Shown: positions 24,288 through 37,758 of the stretch, piece after piece
Position numbering within the stretch: position 1 is the stretch's first letter
Layout: the number at the start of each line of letters is the position of its first letter
Assembly (NCBI RefSeq): GCF_019578655.1
Contig: NC_063259.1
Coordinates: forward strand, 25,469,277-25,533,276
Source of the DNA: Ricinus communis
Taxonomy: Eukaryota > Streptophyta > Magnoliopsida > Malpighiales > Euphorbiaceae
Length of the DNA: 64,000 bases
Direction: 5' to 3'
Program-made: the position numbers and the translations under genes
The notes under the pieces: model-generated
What the model saw: only the letters and a program-made list of their open reading frames with translations
The model's database searches: none
What the model was told of the DNA's origin: nothing

Positions 24288-27200
24288 TTAGCTTGATTTA
24301 TTTCCCTGCAAAAATTCTCTTGTCAAAAAATCAGGCAAAGAATTTGAAGAACCTTTAATATACTCAATATCAAAATCAAATATTCCTAATAGTGCTTGCC
24401 ATCTGGCAAAAACTTGTTTTGAAATAAAATTTTTAACATCCTTTTCCAAAATATTTTTTGCAGCACTACAATCAATACGTAGTAAAAAATGTTTTCCAAC
24501 TAAATCATCTTCAAATTTTGTAATACATAAAACAATTGATAAAAGCTCTTTTTTAATAGTAGAGTATTTGGATTGGGTTTCATTCCATGCTCCAGAGTGA
24601 AATCTAACCAAAGACTCTGTATTTTGATCAGGTAACCTCTGTTTGAGAATACCTCCAAAACCTAAATCAGAGGCATCTGTTTCTACTATGAGAAAGGCAT
24701 TGGGATGTGGTATGGATAGACAAGGTAAATGACGAATTTTCTGTTTAATAGTTTGTACGACTCGAGTGTGTTCATGGGTCCAGGGTTTTGGATTTTTTCT
24801 AAGACGATTGAACAAAGGTTTACAGAGGATTCTAATATCCTTAAAGAAATCAGATACATAATTAAGGCATCCCAAAATCTTTGAAGTTGATTTTTGTCCT
24901 TAATTTCATCGGGGAAATTTGGAAGTAAATTCCAAAACTCTTGAAATAGGTGAAACATTATTTTCAAAAATTTCATGTCCAAGAAATCTAATTTTGTTTG
25001 ACATAGTTTCATTTTAGGTGCGAAACTACTAAACCATTTTGTTTAATTATATTGTAAAACTTATGTAAATGAGAAAAATGTTGTGCTAATGAATTTGAAA
25101 AGACTAACACATCATCAATGTAAACAATGGTAAATGATTGATGATCATGAAAATGTCATTCATAATTCTCACCGGAATTGCATTTTTTAATCCAAATGGC
25201 ATGACATTCCATTCATAATGACCGAAAGGAACATTAAAACCAGTTTTATAACGATCCTTTTCATCTATTTGGATTTGCCAAAACCGGATTTCATGTCAAA
25301 CTTAGAATAAATTTTTGAATCATAAAGTTTTTTCAACAAATCTCTTTTGTTAGGTAAAGGGTATCTAATCCATTCTAAAACTTTATTTAAAGGTTTATAA
25401 TTTATGACAAGTCTGGGTACACCACGTTCCTTCTCAGCTGCATTATAGACATAGAAAGCAGAGCAGCTCCAAGGAGAACTAGAATTACGAATTAACCCTT
25501 TTTGTAATAATTCATCTATTTCTTTCTTACAATGATTTTCAAGTTCTGTGTTCATATGTATAGCATGTGATTTTGTTGGTATGTTATTTTCAGAAAAATC
25601 TTTAACATAAGGTAAAGATATCACATGTTTTTTCCTATTCCAAAAAGCATTTGGGACAGGTGCACATAAGTCTTTAGTAAAGAGATTCTCGATATCTTTT
25701 ATTTTGGCTTTTGTCACATTAAGGTCTAACTCTTCTTTAATCTTTAAAGATAAGATTTCTTTGTTTAAAAAAACGATTTGTTTTTTCTTTTGACTAATAA
25801 GATTATTAAAAACGCAATTTTTCTTCAAAACATTTATGTCCTTTTCTTGCTCAGAGAAGATGAATTTAAAACAAATTTCTTTTCCTAATAATCTAGTTTT
25901 GATACCGTGTGTGTCAACTGTGAAAGGATAAAGTAATGCTAAAAACGGAGTTCCAAGAATAATAGTAGCAGATAGATTTTTTATTAGAATAAAAGAAGTG
26001 TAAAAACACAATCCATCATTACAAATTTTAACTTTAGAAAGTTTATAATTTATTTGCATTCTTGAACCATCAGCAGTATGTAATTTTTCAGTTGTTTTTT
26101 CAAAAAACTCTGTAGGTACAATTCCTTCTTGTATACAATTTTGGTCCACGCTCCGGAATCAACTAAAGCAATTGTCTCAATTTTAAAATCATTTATAAGA
26201 ATTCTAACAAAAATAAACCATTTATGAAAATTTACTCGGTAATATGAGCTAAAAATTCATTAATATGAGAATCATTCGTATTTCGGAGGACATGCAATAT
26301 CTTTATTTTTCCTATTTAGTTCCAATTTTAAAATTCTTTCTTTGAAATCTAAATTTTCATTTTTAAATTATTAATTTCTTGTTTTATATTTTTAATTTCT
26401 TCTTGTAAATCTTGAATATTAGGTGTAGAATTTCTAGAAGATTTTGAGTCAAATCTTTGAAAAATTTCTTTTAAGTTATAAGGAATAGGTTCAGATTTTT
26501 TAATTTCGTTATGCAAAACAATATCTCTTAATTTTAAAAAGTATTTTTCTCTATCAGAAGGGTCATTAATTTTGTCAACTAATTCAAAAAGATCAGAAAG
26601 GGTTTCTTTTGTTAAAACATTTAAAGTTGAATTACAACAAGGACCTGTACAAATTCCAGGACCTTCACATGTTTCAAAATCAGTATTTGTAGAAGATGAA
26701 TCACTTAGAATATTTAAATCATTTTCTTCAAAATCACTTAAATCAGAATTTTCAGGATCTGTATCAGATAGTAAAAGATTAAGCATTTGATCTTTAAGTT
26801 TATCAGAGATGTCTAATTTATTAATCTTTTCTTTCATCCTACATTGGGATTTAAAATGACCAACACGACCACATTTGTAACAGACAGGAGGACCTTTCTT
26901 TTTATTATTTTTATTTTTATTTTGAGAAATATTTTTGGATGAAGAAGGTTTTTGAAAATTCGAAGTATTTTTTCTATAATTTTTATTAGAAGATTTTCTT
27001 TTCAGATATTTTTTAGTTTTTGAGGAAGGGGCTTGAATACGTTCATAGCCATATTGAAAACAGAAATCTCCTAACTCCTTTCTAGATTGTGAAAATTCAT
27101 TTTTAATTTTGGCTTTTAATTTCAAATCAGTACACAAAGCTAAGCCTTCATTATTAATAAAATTAATAATTTCTCCATAGGTTAAAGTATCATAAGGAAT

Positions 27201-29686
27201 AGTATTTCCATAAAAATCTCTAATCCTTGTTCTAACTTTTCGTGAATAATTTAGGTAAACCAAAGAATAAATCTTTCTTTCCAAAAACTATGGTTACAAT
27301 CAGTTCTAGAGAAAACTTTTGTTAAAAAGACATCTTTGTACCAACGAAAATCTTGAAGTTTAGGACAAGTTAGATTTGAAAGAATTTCAGAAGATCGAAT
27401 TTGATATTGATTAGGTTCACCAACAAAACATTTTGTAATAGCAAAAAGTAAAGTTGCAACAGCATCTTCTTCTTCAGTTTGAATAGATGTTTGATTTTCA
27501 GTTTTATAACTATTTTCCTAGCATTTAAAATCCTTGATTTATCTTCTAAGGAGGTGTAATTATCCCACCATCCTTTTAATTGACCCGATTGAAGCCGGAT
27601 ATTAACATCCGAGCTATTTTTTTATCGATATTATTTACAGATCCGGCTCATGCAAGGCTGAGCCATGGTCATTCTCTTGTAACATATTTAAAATCTGATA
27701 TTCAGACAGACCATCTAAGTTCCATTCATAAACAGAATCTCCATCATATTTTGCTTGAGTAAAGCTAACTCTTTCCTCAAACAAGACATCTGGAGGAGTA
27801 GGTCTAGGATAATAATGTCTAGTCCTAGGTTTGTCAAAACCTTTATTATGGTATATTTTATTTATTTCAATTTTATCGTTAATGAATTGACTCTCTAAAT
27901 TTTTAACTTCATTTTGTTCAAGATTATCGGAATTAAGTACACTGTGAAGGTTTATCTTTTAAGGACGGACTAGCTAATTTTAAATTTATTTGGTTCAAAA
28001 TATCATCTTTATCATTTAATTTAATTAATTGTTGTTCGGGGAATCTCATGGGGTTGAAAATAGGTTTCATAGGTATACCACCCCGGCCTAGGTGCATGAT
28101 TATTTAGGCTAGATGTCTCTATCCTATCAAGTTGTGAAGCAATTGTAAAAAGAATTTGATTTGTATAATTATTTTGATTTTGAACATTTCTAATATCTTT
28201 TAGTAAAGGGAGTTTGTCGTCATTCTCGGAGCTTATCCTTTTAAAGGGTGAAGCAATTATTTCCCGATTATGAACATTTATTTTAACTTCTTCTAAAGGT
28301 GGATGAGCGAAATAATTTGTTTATTTCCTACGGTTGTATTCCAAGTTTTAGAAACTCTATCATTTGTAAAAATATTTTTAAAAGGAAATTCTATATCATT
28401 ATTGTTACAATAAATTTCAAACCGGATAAAAAACGGAACATTTACCTTAATGTAATTCAAATATTCATAAAATTTCTCTTGAATAGTCTCTCTCCCCCTT
28501 TTGAAAATGATTTTGAAACCATAAAACTTTTTCACGATTTCTTATATGGTAATAATCGGATCGTAAAAAAGGTTTATCTATTTCAAAAGGTGTAAAAATC
28601 ATATTTAAAGTTGAAAAATTTTCCATAGTTGATCTAGAAGGTGACAAAACAGGTTCATCAGAATTTTTATCTTGTTCTATATTAACAGAATCAGTGTAAA
28701 AAGGTTGAGGAATCCTATTTTCAAAATCAACTCCTTGTAAATTTGTATTAGAATTTGGAAAACGTGTTGTGTGTGTGGAAGGTCTAGAATTTTCAAAAGT
28801 AGACAATCTAGATGAAGGTACAAAAGTAGGTGAAAAACTCATTTGAACAGAACCATTTGATTGCTCTAAAATTTGTGAAACTCTAGAATTATTTTCTATA
28901 GATTGAGGCTTATTTATTTCTTGTAAATCCCAAGTTCCGGCTTGCGATAATTCATTCCATTTTAGTCTTTTGGGGACTTGTATTTTAGAATGTAAAGGAT
29001 TAGCTTCAAATAAAACCGTTTCATTTCTTGTTAAAGAATGTCTTGCTCTAGGATCTATAGTTGTTGTCATTACTTTATAGTAGATCCTATAAATGACAGC
29101 TATAGATCTAGAATTTTCAGCAAAATCCATATTTTTTGTTTTAACAGTTAAAATTAAAGTGTCTAAAATATTTGAATCAAATAATGAAATTGAAAAATTT
29201 GGATAACAATTAAAATAGAGCGGGACCATTGGCTAAATTTGATTCAGCCATAGCCAAAAGTGAATTTGAAAAATTCAAATGTCTTGCATCTCTTAAACAA
29301 AGGAAAATAGGTATGTCCAATCCAATTCTAAATAAAGGTTTAACAGCAATTTGAACCATGCCTATATGTAAAAATTTAAATTTCTTTTTAATATGTTCAT
29401 GCAATGCAGAAGACGAAAGTAAATGTAAATTTTCATGAGATTTATTTAAAGCAATAGTTTGTTCAGTTTGTTTAATAGAATAATTTTGTGCAAAATCAAA
29501 AGTTCCAATTCGATAAATGCTATTAACATTTTGTTTAGGGATGGACCAATTATGTAACTGATTTTCTATTTCTGAGATATTAGACCCTTGAACAGTAAAT
29601 TCTTCAGAATTTAAATCAGAAAGAGTAGAAGAAGAAGAAGGAGAAACTATTTCTCGACTACTAAAACTGCGAAACAATGATGTCAT
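24288..29686 (-). pseudogene. pararetrovirus ORF1 polyprotein, copy A (MP-CP-PR-RT-RH)
   Basis: Nominal length about 1800 aa, starting at ATG 29686. Order on the minus strand: movement protein (about 29686-28600, block NCYPNFS near 29200); linker and coat protein (28.6-26.9 kb) with zinc knuckle CYKCGRVGHFKSQC at 26882-26841; a second Cys cluster CEGPGICTGPCC (26669-26631); a predicted coiled coil (about 26440-26349); protease around 26150; reverse transcriptase with YIDD at 25122-25111; RNase H starting TDASDLGFGG near 24690, ending at TAA 24288. The longest open pieces are 27284-26349, 26149-25265 and 24875-24288. Breaks near 29215, 27245, 26145 and 25185 lie where copies B or E differ, often at CTG or CAG, so some may be assembly errors. 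Confidence 0.85.
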
Positions 29687-29835
29687 TACCAAAGACAATA
29701 AACAAGTAAATAATGTTTAGGATAGTGGGACTACCTACCGGGACCACCCTGACTGATAATTGGGAAGACGGGCTGACCAACGGAAAACCAGGCTGACCAA
29801 CGCTACCTTAAACAATATCACGAGTTTAATAACTA

Positions 29836-29848
29836 GGCTCTGATACCA
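29836..29848 (-). other. tRNA-Met primer-binding site, copy A
   Basis: Minus strand reads TGGTATCAGAGCC, the standard caulimovirid primer site complementary to the 3' end of initiator tRNA-Met. It marks the start of unit A and the junction with the promoter end of unit B. Confidence 0.9.
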
Positions 29849-29860
29849 TATGCGGAGCAG

Positions 29861-30182
29861 GATCGAATAATAGAGAAATAGTTTATAATAAAAGAAGAGA
29901 AAAGAGAAGAAGTAAAAGAGAAGAAGTAAGAGAAAAGAGAAGTCGAATAATAGAGAAATAGTTTATAATAAAAGAAGAGAAAAGAGAAGAAGTAAAAGAG
30001 AAGAAGTAAGAGAAAAGAGAAGAAGTAAGTAAATAATTTAAACTTTTATTGAAAGAAGATTTTACAAAGAGAAAGTAGGGAAGATAGTTCAAGCATTCAA
30101 GTGATGCCTTCTTCCTTCTAATGTACATCTATTTATAATAAGAAAATCTATACTATTCGGACTTCAAACATTTTTGAGTCCG
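29861..30182 (-). promoter_or_regulatory. pararetrovirus promoter, leader repeats and poly(A) signal between copies B and A
   Basis: Reading leftwards: inverted repeat CGGACT...AGTCCG (30182-30158), TATA box TATAAATAG (30137-30129), AATAAA (30051-30046), then the CTTCTCTTTT-type leader with an 80-bp tandem duplication, ending at the primer site of copy A. This is the only promoter placed to transcribe copy A. Confidence 0.78.
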
Positions 30183-30453
30183 TTACATTATTGAATTAAC
30201 TTGTCAAAAGAAAATAGTAGCCATTTTGTCCATTTTGCCAAAGAGAAGATTCTTTGTCCGCCACTTGTTCATATTTATCATCTTTGTTTTGTCCTTGTCC
30301 ATTCTTCAAAAGATGCTTGTTTATCTTCTTGTCATTTTGTCCATTTTAAAAAGAGAAGATTCTTTGTCTGCCATTTGTTCATTCTTATCAACTTTGTTTT
30401 GTCTTTCTTTGTCTACTTGTCCACTTATGAAAAAGGAAAGATTCCTTGCTTAT

Positions 30454-31630
30454 TTAGTCAAAAAGAATGTCATAATTGTCGAGTCCATAACAATCATCTT
30501 CATTTTGAGGAGTAAAGCTAGGTCCACTAGTGCTTCCAGAGTCTTCATTGTCACTATCTCCAGAGACTTGTGACAAAGCTTGTTCCAAGGCTGCTTTGAA
30601 TTCTTTCTTTGTTGTATTTCCAGACAATTTTGCTAAAATTTTACTTTTGTCCGATAAAAAGTTAAATTGTTCCATAGATTGGCTTGTGCCGGCTATCATG
30701 GGATTTTTTCCATAAAATGTTTCAAAACAGCTTTATTGGCTTGAATGTCTTTGCAGTTTGTCCACCATTTGACACTATATTCTCGAACTAAGCGGTAATA
30801 GAATTTACATTTGGAGAGGGTTTATAAGGTTTCACCTTGAATTGCCAAGAAAATATCCAAGGTAGGTTAAAAGTTTGGAAAAAATAATCAATTTGTCATG
30901 TTTAAGAATGGGTAATTTTTCTTTAAAGATAGTAAATCCTTCCATAATTTTGGTAGGTAAAATTTCCGGGCATAGTCCAAAATATGTCCACCAATCGGAA
31001 AACCAATTAGGAAAGGTTTTTGAGTTGGTTTTGTGAAACATAAAGAACCAACAATGGTTCCAATTTCGAAGATAAAAAGTATAATACCAGGCTTTCTTGT
31101 AATCAAAATAATTGAAACAAGGAGGTGTAAAGGTAACAGAAATTTTTTGAGGTATAAGGATTTTGGTTCCGGTCAGTTAGGGTAAGGACTTTCAAAATTC
31201 GCATTTTGAATAGGAGATCTTTTCAGAACGTCTTTATCAAAGGAATGTTCAATTTCTATTGAGTGAGTGTCCAAAAGGATAAGTTCGTAAAAGTTTTTTA
31301 ATTTGTATGAACTTTCAGGAATGAAGAATTGTCCAGAGGGAAAAATGTGTTGGAATAATTGTTGGTAATTAGGATTTTCTAAATTTCCATTGAATATTTC
31401 GCTTTCAAGAATAGTTACAATTTGGTGTTGAGGTTTTGTGAAATATTTGGGTGGTTCGGTTTTAGAAGAACTGGTTTTATGTGATTTGTAAAAAGTTGGA
31501 TGGTTTAGGTGGGGTAGAAGGAGTTTTGTCAAGTATTTCAAATCATTGGTAGAAATCAATGAAGATTGTCCAGGACTTTTAGCCCGCAAAATCGGTACGG
31601 AGATAATTTTTTCTTTATGGGAGTGCCCAT
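30454..31630 (-). pseudogene. pararetrovirus ORF2, copy B, frameshifted
   Basis: Same protein as in copy A, from the ATG at 31630 to TAA at 30456-30454. Open pieces carry the NPNYQQLFQHIFP block, FSDWWTYFGLCPEILPTKI and the intact acidic C-terminus (81 aa, 30699-30454). In this copy one G is missing after the CAG near 31655, so the end of ORF1 reads straight into the start of ORF2 in one frame. Copies A, C and E have a stop and separate ATG. Confidence 0.7.
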
Positions 31631-31634
31631 AAGA

Positions 31635-34600
31635 ATTAGCTTGATTTATTTCCTGCAAAAATTCTCTTGTCAAAAATCGGGCAAAGAATTTGAAGAACCT
31701 TTAATATACTCAATATCAAAATCAAATATTCCTAATAGTGCTTGCCATCCGGCAAAACTTGTTTTGAAATAAAAATTTTAACATCCTTTTCCAAAATATT
31801 TTTTAAACACTACAATCAATACGTAGTAAAAAATGTTTTCCAACTAAATCATCTTCAAATTTTGTAATACACAAAACAATTGATAAAAGCTCTTTTTAAT
31901 AGTAGAGTATTTAGATTGGGTTTCATTCCATGCTCCAGAGTGAAATCTAACCAAAGACTCGCATTTTGATCGGGTAACCTCTGTTTGAGAATACCTCCAA
32001 AACCTAAATCAGAGGCATCTGTTTCTACTATGAGAAAGGCATTGGGATGTGGTATGGATAGACAAGGTAAATGACGAATTTCTGTTTAATAGTTTATGCG
32101 ACTCGAGTGTGTTCATGGGTCCAGGGTTTTGGATTTTTTCTAAGACGATTGAACAAAGGTTCTGAGGAGGATTCTAATATCCTTAAAGAAATCGGATACA
32201 TAATTAAGGCATCCCAAAAATCTTTGAAGTTGATTTTTGTCCTTAATTTCATCAGGAAATTTGGAAGTAAATTCCAAAACTCTTGAAATAGGTGAAACAT
32301 TATTTTCAAAAATTTCATGTCCAAGAAATCTAATTTTTGTTTGACATAGTTTCATTTTAGGTGCAGAAACTACTAAACCATTTTGTTTAATTATATTGTA
32401 AAACTTATGTAAATGAGAAAAATGTTGTGCTAATGAATTTGAAAAGACTAACACATCATCAATGTAAACAATGGTAAATGATTGATGATCATGAAAATGT
32501 CATTCATAATTCTACCGGAATTCAGACGGTGCATTTTTTAATCCAAATGGCATGACATTCCATTCATAATGACCGAAAGGAACATTAAAACCAGTTTTAT
32601 AACGATCCTTTTCATCTATTTGGATTTGCCAAAAACCAGATTTCATGTCAAACTTAGAATAAATTTTTGAATCATAAAGTTTTTCAACAAATCTCTTTTG
32701 TTAGGTAAAGGGTATCTAATCCATTCTAAAACTTTATTTAAAGGTTTATAATTTATGACAAGTCTGGTACACCACGTTCCTTCTCGGACTGCATTATAGA
32801 CATAGAAAGCGGAAGCGTACTCCAAGGAGAACTAGAATTACGAATTAACCCTTTTGTAATAATTCATCTATTTCTTTCTTACAATGATTTTCAAGTTCTG
32901 TGTTCATATGTATAGCATGTGATTTTGTTGGTATGTTATTTTCGGAAAAATCTTTAACATAAGGTAAAGATATCACATGTTTTTCCTATTCCAAAAGCAT
33001 TTGGGACAGTGCACATAAGTCTTTAGTAAAGAGATTCTCGATATCTTTTATTTTGGCTTTTGTCACATTAAGGTCTAACTCTTCTTTAATCTTTAAAGAT
33101 AAGATTTCTTTGTTTAAAAAAGCGATTTGTTTTTTCTTTTGACTAATAAGATTATTAAAAACGCAATTTTTCTTCAAAACATTTATGTCCTTTTCTTGCT
33201 CAGAGAAGATGAATTTAAAACAAATTTCTTTTCCTAATAATCTAGTTTTGATACCGTGTGTGTCAACTGTGAAAGGATAAAGTAATGCTAAAAACGGAGT
33301 TCCAAGAATAATAGTAGCAGATAGATTTTTTATTAGAATAAAAGAAGTGTAAAAACACAATCCATCATTACAAATTTTAACTTTAGAAAGTTTATAATTT
33401 ATTTGCATTCTTGAACCATCAGCAGTATGTAATTTTTCAGTTGTTTTTTCAAAAAACTCTGTAGGTACAATTCCTTCTTGTATACAATTTTGGTCTGCTC
33501 CAGAATCAACTAAAGCAATTGTCTCAATTTTAAAATCATTTATAAGAATTCTAACAAAAATAAACCATTTATGAAAATTTACTCTGGTAATATGAGCTAA
33601 AAATTCATTAATATGAGAATCATTCGTATTTTAGGAGGACATGCAATATCTTTATTTTTCCTATTTAGTTCCAATTTTAAAATTCTTTCTTTGAAATCTA
33701 AATTTTCATTTTTTAAATTATTAATTTCTTGTTTTATATTTTTAATTTCTTCTTGTAAATCTTGAATATTAGGTGTAGAATTTCTAGAAGATTTTGAGTC
33801 AAATCTTTGAAAAATTTCTTTTAAGTTATAAGGAATAGGTTCAGATTTTTTAATTTCGTTATGCAAAACAATATCTCTTAATTTTAAAAAGTATTTTTCT
33901 CTATCAGAAGGGTCATTAATTTTGTCAACTAATTCAAAAGATCGGAAGGGTTTCTTTTGTTAAAACATTTAAAGTTGAATTACAACAAGGACCTGTACAA
34001 ATTCCAGGACCTTCACATGTTTCAAAATCAGTATTTGTAGAAGATGAATCACTTAGAATATTTAAATCATTTTCTTCAAAATCACTTAAATCAGAATTTT
34101 CAGGATCTGTATCAGATAGTAAAAGATTAAGCATTTGATCTTTAAGTTTATCGGAGATGTCTAATTTATTAATCTTTTCTTTCATCCTACATTGGGATTT
34201 AAAATGACCAACACGACCACATTTATGTATGACAGGAGGACCTTTCTTTTTATTATTTTTATTTTTATTTTGAGAAATATTTTTGGATGAAGAAGGTTTT
34301 TGAAAATTCGAAGTATTTTTTCTATAATTTTTATTAGAAGATTTTCTTTTCAGATATTTTTTAGTTTTTGAGGAAGGGGCTTGAATACGTTCATAGCCAT
34401 ATTGAAAATGTGAAATCTCCTAACTCCTTTCTAGATTGTGAAAATTCATTTTTAATTTTGGCTTTTAATTTCAAATCGATTACACAAAGCTAAGCCTTCA
34501 TTATTAATAAAATTAATAATTTCTCCATAGGTTAAAGTATCATAAGGAATAGTATTTCCATAAAAATCTCTAATCCTTGTTCTAACTTTTCAAATGAATA

Positions 34601-37018
34601 ATTTAGGTAAACCAGCAATAAATCTTTCTTTCCAAAAACTATGGTTACAATCGGTTCTAGAAAACTTTTGTTAAAAAGACATCTTTGTACCAACGAAAAT
34701 CTTGAAGTTTAGGACAAGTTAGATTTGAAAGAATTTCGGAAGATCGAATTTGATATTGATTAGGTTCACCAACAAAACATTTTGTAATAGCAAAAGTAAA
34801 GTTAACAAAGACATCTTCTTCAGTTTGAATAGATGTTTGATTTTCAGTTTTTATAACTATTTTCCTAGCATTTAAAATCCTTGATTTATCTTCTAAGGAG
34901 GTGTAATTATCCCACCATCCTTTTAATTGACCCGGTGAAGCCGGATATTAACATCCGAGCTATTTTTTATCGATTATTTACGGATCGGCTCAGCATGAAG
35001 TACGAGCCATGGTCATTCTTGTAACATATTTAAAATCCGATATTCGACAGACCATCTAAGTTCCATTCATAAGCGAATCTCCATCATATTTTGCTTGAGT
35101 AAAGCTAACTCTTTCCTCAAACAAGACATCTGGAGGAGTAGGTCTAGGATAATAATGTCTAGTCCTAGGTTTGTCAAAACCTTTATTATGGTATATTTTA
35201 TTTATTTCAATTTTATCGTTAATGAATTGACTCTCTAAATTTTTAACTTCATTTTGTTCAAGATTATCAGAATTAAGTACACTAACAGAAGGTTTATCTT
35301 TTAAGGACAGACTAGCTAATTTTAAATTTATTTGGTTCAAAATATCATCTTTATCATTTAATTTAATTAATTGTTGTTCGGGGAATCTCATGGGGTTGAA
35401 AAATAGGTTTCATAGGTATACCACGGCCTAGGTGCATGATTATTTAGGCTAGATGTCTCTATCCTATCAAGTTGTGAAGCAATTGTAAAAAGAATTTGAT
35501 TTGTATAATTATTTTGATTTTGAACATTTCTAATATCTTTTAGTAAAGGGAGTTTGTCGTCATTCTCAGAGCTTATCCTTTTAAAGGGTGAAGCAATTAT
35601 TTCCCCGATTATGAACATTTATTTTAACTTCTTCTAAAGGTGGATGAACAGAAATAATTTGTTTATTTCCTACGGTTGTATTCCAAGTTTTAGAAACTCT
35701 ATCATTTGTAAAAATATTTTTAAAAGGAAATTCTATATCATTATTGTTACAATAAATTTCAAACCGGATAAAAACGGAACATTTACCTTAAAATTCAAAT
35801 ATTCATAAAATTTCTCTTGAATAGTCTCTCTCTCCCCCTTTGAAAAATGATTTTGAAACCATAAAACTTTTTCACGATTTCTTATATGGTAATAATCGGA
35901 TCGTAAAAAAGGTTTATCTATTTCAAAAGGTGTAAAAATCATATTTAAAGTTGAAAAATTTTCCATAGTTGATCTAGAAGGTGACAAAACAGTTCATCGA
36001 ATTTTTATCTTGTTCTATATTAACAGAATCGGTGTAAAAGGTTGAGGAATCCTATTTTCAAAATCAACTCCTTGTAAATTTGTATTAGAATTTGGAAAAC
36101 GTGTTGTGTGTGTGGAAGGTCTAGAATTTTCAAAAGTAGACAATCTAGATGAAGGTACAAAAGTAGGTGAAAAACTCATTTGAACAGAACCATTTGATTG
36201 CTCTAAAATTTGTGAAACTCTAGAATTATTTTCTATAGATTGAGGCTTATTTATTTCTTGTAAATCCCAAGTTCCTGCGGCCATGATAATTCATTCCATT
36301 TTAGTCTTTTGGGGACTTGTATTTTAGAATGTAAAGGATTAGCTTCAAATAAAACCGTTTCATTTCTTGTTAAAGAATGTCTTGCTCTAGGATCTATAGT
36401 TGTTGTCATTACTTTATAGTAGATCCTATAAATGGCGACTATAGATCTAGAATTTTCAGTAAAATCCATATTTTTGTTTTACTTGAGTTAAAATTAAAGT
36501 GTCTAAAATATTTGAATCAAATAATGAAATTGAAAAATTTGGATAACAATTAAAATAGAGCGGGACCATTGGCTAAATTTGATTCGACCATAGCCAAAAG
36601 TGAATTTGAAAAATTCAAATGTCTTGCATCTCTTAAACAAAGGAAAATAGGTATGTCCAATCCAATTCTAAATAAAGGTTTAACGGCAATTTGAACCATG
36701 CCTATATGTAAAAATTTAAATTTCTTTTTAATATGTTCATGCAATGCGAAGACGAAAGTAAATGTAAATTTTCATGAGATTTATTTAAAGCAATAGTTTG
36801 TTCAGTTTGTTTAATAGAATAATTTTGTGCAAAATCAAAAGTTCCAATTCGATAAATGCTATTAACATTTTGTTTAGGGATGGACCAATTATGTAACTGA
36901 TTTTCTATTTCCGAGATATTAGACCCTTGAGCGAGTAAATTCTTCGAATTTAAATCGGAAAGAGTAGAAGAAGAAGGAGAAACTATTTCGACTACTAAAG
37001 CTGAAACAATGATGTCAT
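31635..37018 (-). pseudogene. pararetrovirus ORF1 polyprotein, copy B, heavily frameshifted
   Basis: Same domain order as copy A, beginning at ATG 37018. Landmarks: movement-protein N-terminal half (about 37018-36550) and remainder (36469-36015), coat-protein linker (35987-35056), Cys cluster and coiled coil (34185-33597), protease remainder and RT start (33408-32986), YIDD of RT at 32466-32455, and RNase H pieces to about 31680. Reading frames are the most broken of the long copies. Many breaks coincide with CAG or CTG in the other copies: for example the zinc-knuckle codons at 34223-34234 read ATTTATGTATGACAGG where copy A has ATTTGTAACAGACAGG. Confidence 0.8.
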
Positions 37019-37159
37019 TACCAAAGACAATAAACAAGTAAATAATGTTTAGGATAGTGGGACTACCTCGGGACCACCACAGTGGATAATTGAAGCAGGG
37101 TGACCAGCGAAAACCAGGTGACCACGCTACACCAAACAATATCACGAGTTTAATAACTA

Positions 37160-37173
37160 GGCTCACGATACCA
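37160..37173 (-). other. primer-binding site, copy B, altered
   Basis: Minus strand reads TGGTATCGTGAGCC instead of TGGTATCAGAGCC. The change sits on the CAG triplet of the site. It lies in the same position between unit C and unit B as the intact sites of the other units. Confidence 0.75.
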
Positions 37174-37185
37174 TATGCGAGCGGG

Positions 37186-37487
37186 ATCGAATAATAGAGA
37201 AATAGTTTATAATAAAGAAAGAAGAGAAGAAGTAAAGAAGAAGTAAAGAAAAAGAGTCGAATAATAGAGAAATAGTTTATAATAAAAGAAGAAAAAGAGA
37301 AGAAGTAAAGAAGAAGTAAGAAGAAGAAAAGTAAGTAAATAATTTAAACTTTTATTGAAAGAAGATTTTACAAAGAGAAAGTAGGAAGATAGTTCAAGCA
37401 TTCAAGTGATGCCTTCTTCCTTCTAATGTACATCTATTTATAATAAGAAAATCTATACTATTCGGACTTCAAACATTTTTGAGTCCG
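37186..37487 (-). promoter_or_regulatory. pararetrovirus promoter, leader and poly(A) signal between copies C and B
   Basis: Inverted repeat CGGACT...AGTCCG (37487-37463), TATAAATAG (37442-37434), AATAAA (37356-37351), then a shortened leader with a 69-bp duplication. It is placed to transcribe copy B leftwards. Sequence is nearly identical to the B/A promoter. Confidence 0.78.
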
Positions 37488-37758
37488 TTACATTATTGAA
37501 TTAACTTGTCAAAAGAAAATAGTAGCCATTTTGTCCATTTTGCCAAAGAGAAGATTCTTTGTCCGCCACTTGTTCATATTTATCATCTTTGTTTTGTCCT
37601 TGTCCATTCTTCAAAAGATGCTTGTTTATCTTCTTGTCATTTTGTCCATTTTAAAAAGAGAAGATTCTTTGTCTGCCATTTGTTCATTCTTATCAACTTT
37701 GTTTTGTCTTTCTTTGTCTACTTGTCCACTTATGAAAAAGGAAAGATTCCTTGCTTAT

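Noticed and set aside
29687..29698. Extended start of viral ORF1 at a TTG codon
   Set aside because: The first ATG in frame is at 29686 (43664 in copy E), and copies agree on it. The upstream TTG is not needed in a plant or viral gene.
30201..30715. Plus-strand ORFs opposite viral ORF2 and promoter (also at 37506-37878, 22938-23237)
   Set aside because: They are antisense shadows of the minus-strand viral units and recur only because the units recur.
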